From contig JAKAJJ010000033.1 of the NCBI GenBank assembly GCA_021813835.1, positions 1 to 6,848 of the forward strand: DNA of 6,848 bases, given 5' to 3'. Made by a program: the position numbers and the translations under genes. Under the pieces are notes generated by a model, which searched no databases, was not told where the DNA came from, and saw nothing but the letters and a program-made list of their open reading frames with translations. This DNA is from a bacterium (lineage in GTDB: Bacteria > Patescibacteriota > Minisyncoccia > Phycocordibacterales > Phycocordibacteraceae). Within the stretch, counting starts at the first letter, position 1; the number at the start of each line of letters is the position of its first letter. Positions 5,690-6,848 of this stretch are shown here, piece by piece.

Positions 5690-5821
5690 TTCGGATATGT
5701 TCCACGAGCAGGTTCCCCTACCCGTGCCTTGTTACGACTTAGTCCTTGTCACTGAATTTGCCGTAGTCCTGCGCGAGGCAGACCTTCGGGCACCCCCAGC
5801 TCCCCTGACTTGACGGGCGGT
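5690..5821 (-). rRNA. rrs: 16S rRNA, 3' exon (h44 part, h45 and tail)
   Basis: Reading the minus strand, ACCGCCCGTC (from A1398, E. coli numbering) opens the exon. GGGGAGCTGGGGGTGCCCGAAGG is replaced here by a shortened h44, then comes AAGTCGTAACAAGG. h45 follows with GTAGGGGAACCTGC and a rebuilt outer stem (CACGGGTA with TGCTCGTG, 8 bp). The dimethyl-A loop GGAACC is intact. The tail aligns base for base with the canonical end, but CACCUCC reads CAUAUCC; the end at 5690 is set by that alignment only. No 23S, 5S or spacer tRNA follows directly. The intact stems argue for a working rRNA. Confidence 0.93.
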
Positions 5822-5823
5822 AT

Positions 5824-5863
5824 CGTATTACACAAGACTTTCGCTATATGTCAAGTGTACACA
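5824..5863 (-). ncRNA. Domain-VI-like hairpin with bulged branch A
   Basis: On the intron strand UACAC (5859-5855) pairs with GUGUA (5833-5829) and GAC (5852-5850) with GUC (5838-5836). UGUG (5863-5860) pairs with UACG (5827-5824) using G-U pairs. A5828 is left bulged between the two helices, seventh from the intron's last base. Group II branch points lie seven or eight bases from the 3' splice site in exactly this setting. Confidence 0.5.
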
Positions 5864-5864
5864 C

Positions 5865-5900
5865 ACCACTGGGCAAGCAGCTTTCCTGCACCCTAGCGGT
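5865..5900 (-). ncRNA. Domain-V-like hairpin
   Basis: The 36-nt stretch folds as ACCGCU with AGUGGU, then GGGU with GCCC, a two-base bulge (UU) on the 3' strand, GCAG with CUGC, and a GAAA(G) loop. The base contains 5'-CGC-3' facing 5'-GUG-3', a C-G, G-U, C-G triad as in group II domain V. Five pairs separate triad and bulge, also as expected. An extra bulged A (after CGCU) departs from the consensus. The stop codon of the endonuclease ORF lies inside the 5' strand of this hairpin. Confidence 0.5.
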
Positions 5901-6442
5901 TTCCGTAGGTACGAGCTTTCTTACCGAGAGCTCGTAATTGATCGCGCGTCCCTAGAATCTTGTTGAATCCGGCATCGGTGAGATGCTCTTTGCGCCGATA
6001 CGAGAGCACGATCTCTTTGAAGAGAACGTACGACTTCGCTTTCTTCGCTTGGAGCGGATTCCTATCGAGAAACGGAAAGAGAATCTCTTCCATCTCGCGC
6101 GTACTCGTCACTTTATATTTGACATGTGGATACCATCCATACCGCTCATACGAGCAGTCATAGGTTCTTCCGCAGCCGATGGTAACGAGGATGCGCTCGA
6201 TCACTTCTCGATCGTCCGCGCGTACTTCAATTTCAAATTCAGGACGCACCTCAAGTCCGCGCGACAGGGTCTTATGCTTGCCGATACCTGACGGAAAAGG
6301 AACCTTCTCCATCTATAAATCCGGCAACATAGGCCCCGTCGAGCGGCTCTCTACGAATTCGGTCCTTCCCGACCGGTTCGAGGAGGCGCGGATTGCGCTT
6401 CCCTTTCCCGGCGGTACTACGACCTCTGCTGACTTCTGCCAT
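5893..6442 (-). pseudogene. LAGLIDADG homing endonuclease, split by a +1 frameshift
   Basis: Frame 1 begins at the ATG 6440-6442 and gives 56 residues to a TAA at 6272-6274. It holds the LAGLIDADG helix AYVAGFIDGEGSF (37-49), with Glu46 at the catalytic acidic position, and a Lys/Arg-rich lead. Frame 2 continues to 5893 with KHKTLSRGLEVRPEFEIEV, VIERILVTIGCG, FLDRNPLQAKKAKSY, FKEIVLSYRRKEHLT and GFNKILGTRDQL. These are the body of a single-motif LAGLIDADG_1 enzyme that would dimerise and cut an intronless 16S gene. Skipping one base between about 6275 and 6305 joins the frames into 182 residues, normal for the family. The TTTT at the GSFS codons is a plausible site. An ATG at 6310-6312 in frame 2 lies inside the motif region and is not a sensible start. 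A sequencing error, real decay or programmed frameshifting would all fit. Confidence 0.8.
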
Positions 6443-6585
6443 ATCATTTGCGATGATTGCTCATCTCCATACCTCGTGGTTAGTATACCACGAGGAACAT
6501 GACAGATCTCCCACGGTAACCCGAACATCTGTGTATAGGTATCGCGACGCCACTACACGCCTAGAGCTTTGGTGTGGCTGGATTC

Positions 6586-6602
6586 TCCCTGTACTCGCGG
6601 GA
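6586..6602 (-). ncRNA. EBS1-like hairpin loop in the intron 5' part
   Basis: On the intron strand UCCC (6602-6599) pairs with GGGA (6589-6586), closing a 9-nt loop GCGAGUACA. GAGUACA in that loop is the exact complement of UGUACUC, the last seven bases of the 5' exon (6783-6777). Pairing extends to ten bases if two G-U pairs are allowed. Group II introns recognise their 5' exon through such a loop (EBS1 with IBS1). Confidence 0.5.
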
Positions 6603-6776
6603 TCTCCTACCCTAAGCGCCACAAACTAGCGTTCACGCTACACACTGCTACTTTTTCACCCTTCATGTCATACCTCGCGGTATCAACACTGTGATTTCGC
6701 TTCACGCCGCCACGGCGCGGTTGGACTTCTCTATTTCAAGAGGCACCAACTAGATGCTCGGATCGCATGGCGACCC

Positions 6777-6848
6777 GAGTACAAGACTCGAGAACGTATT
6801 CACCCCGGTTTGGCTGACCCGGGATTACTAGCGATTCCGGCTTCATGA
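6777..6848 (-). rRNA. rrs: 16S rRNA, 5' exon (partial, runs off the right edge)
   Basis: On the minus strand TCATGAAGCCGGAATCGC, then TAGTAAT, GGTGAATACGTTC and CTTGTACTC match conserved 16S sequence from about position 1330 to 1397 in E. coli numbering. This includes the h43 region and the strand leading to the decoding site. The gene continues beyond the window. The last base before the intron is placed at 6777 because that restores a normal joined sequence. Confidence 0.95.

Larger units (their letters stand above)
5822..6776 (-). mobile_element. Self-splicing intron in 16S rRNA with LAGLIDADG ORF, probably group II-like
   Basis: About 955 nt interrupt the 16S gene. Removing 5822-6776 rejoins ...TTGTACTC with ACCGCCCGTC, a normal decoding-site sequence with U1396; a shift of up to three bases is possible. 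The intron looks less GC-rich than its surroundings. Features seen: last bases AU (group II introns end in AY); a domain-V-like hairpin at 5865-5900; a domain-VI-like hairpin with a bulged A; and a loop complementary to the 5' exon at 6590-6596. Other stems include a 9-bp hairpin at 6472-6495 and a 5-bp GCGA hairpin at 6670-6683. Against group II, the 5' end reads GGGUCG instead of GUGYG, and a 7-bp hairpin begins at once. I could not assemble a group I core. Introns with homing endonucleases in 16S are well known in CPR bacteria. The ORF lies between the 5' RNA domains and domain V, as in domain IV. Confidence 0.8.

Noticed and set aside
5094..5813. Several overlapping long open frames on both strands between the wHTH gene and 16S
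   Set aside because: They run through perfect inverted repeats and into the 16S gene, with repetitive Arg/Pro/Gly-rich translations typical of GC-rich non-coding DNA.
5893..6312. A complete 139-aa protein starting MEKVPF as the intron ORF
   Set aside because: The LAGLIDADG helix is just upstream in another frame; the ATG at 6310-6312 falls within the coding sequence of that motif region, so this is the downstream part of a frameshifted gene.
5822..6776. Group I intron
   Set aside because: A 5' cut after U and a 3' end in G gave a joined 16S of wrong length, and I found no consistent P3-P7 core; some short motif resemblances (AGAAUCC, UGCAGGAAA) were better explained by other hairpins. Not excluded without a covariance search.

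Overview
The window reads as a piece of a Candidate Phyla Radiation (Patescibacteria) genome, most likely Parcubacteria-like. Four things point there: a GC-rich, compact layout; a shortened 16S rRNA h44 region; an intron with a LAGLIDADG reading frame inside the 16S gene; and a wHTH/Cas2-like (PaaX-type) protein of a kind common in that group. No species can be named from this sequence.

Layout from left to right. A partial, divergent YfiH/PgeF-like gene runs rightward off the left edge and ends at a rho-independent terminator. Everything else runs leftward. Read in transcription order from the right edge, this is the 3' part of a 16S rRNA gene interrupted by a ~955-nt intron, then a ~570-nt non-coding stretch with four long inverted repeats, then a membrane-anchored wHTH/Cas2-like gene, tRNA-Ile(GAU), a PrcB-domain membrane protein, and a tight murD / papain-like (NlpC/P60-type) hydrolase / murC cluster. 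The two junctions of the mur cluster are both ATGA stop-start overlaps, so the three genes probably form one translationally coupled wall-synthesis unit. MurC and MurD add the first amino acids to UDP-MurNAc; the papain-like protein may trim or remodel wall peptides.

The most interesting parts are these. (1) The 16S intron sits in the decoding region (E. coli numbering about 1397/1398). By eye it carries a domain-V-like hairpin, a domain-VI-like hairpin with a bulged A seven nucleotides from the 3' end, a 3' AU end, and a hairpin loop complementary to the last seven exon bases. All of these suggest a group II ribozyme, with a LAGLIDADG instead of a reverse-transcriptase ORF. (2) That LAGLIDADG gene is split by a +1 frameshift. 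(3) The 16S 3' tail lines up without gaps to the canonical one, but the anti-Shine-Dalgarno CACCUCC reads CAUAUCC. None of the gene starts in the window has a GGAGG. (4) Two copies of a symmetric 30-bp site, CCTTA-N7-CTATAG-N7-TAAGG, flank the wHTH/Cas2-like gene. One overlaps its own start region and the other abuts the promoter of tRNA-Ile. This is a candidate operator pair for that protein and the best candidate here for an undescribed system. (5) The 16S gene is not followed by 23S within the 5.7 kb downstream.
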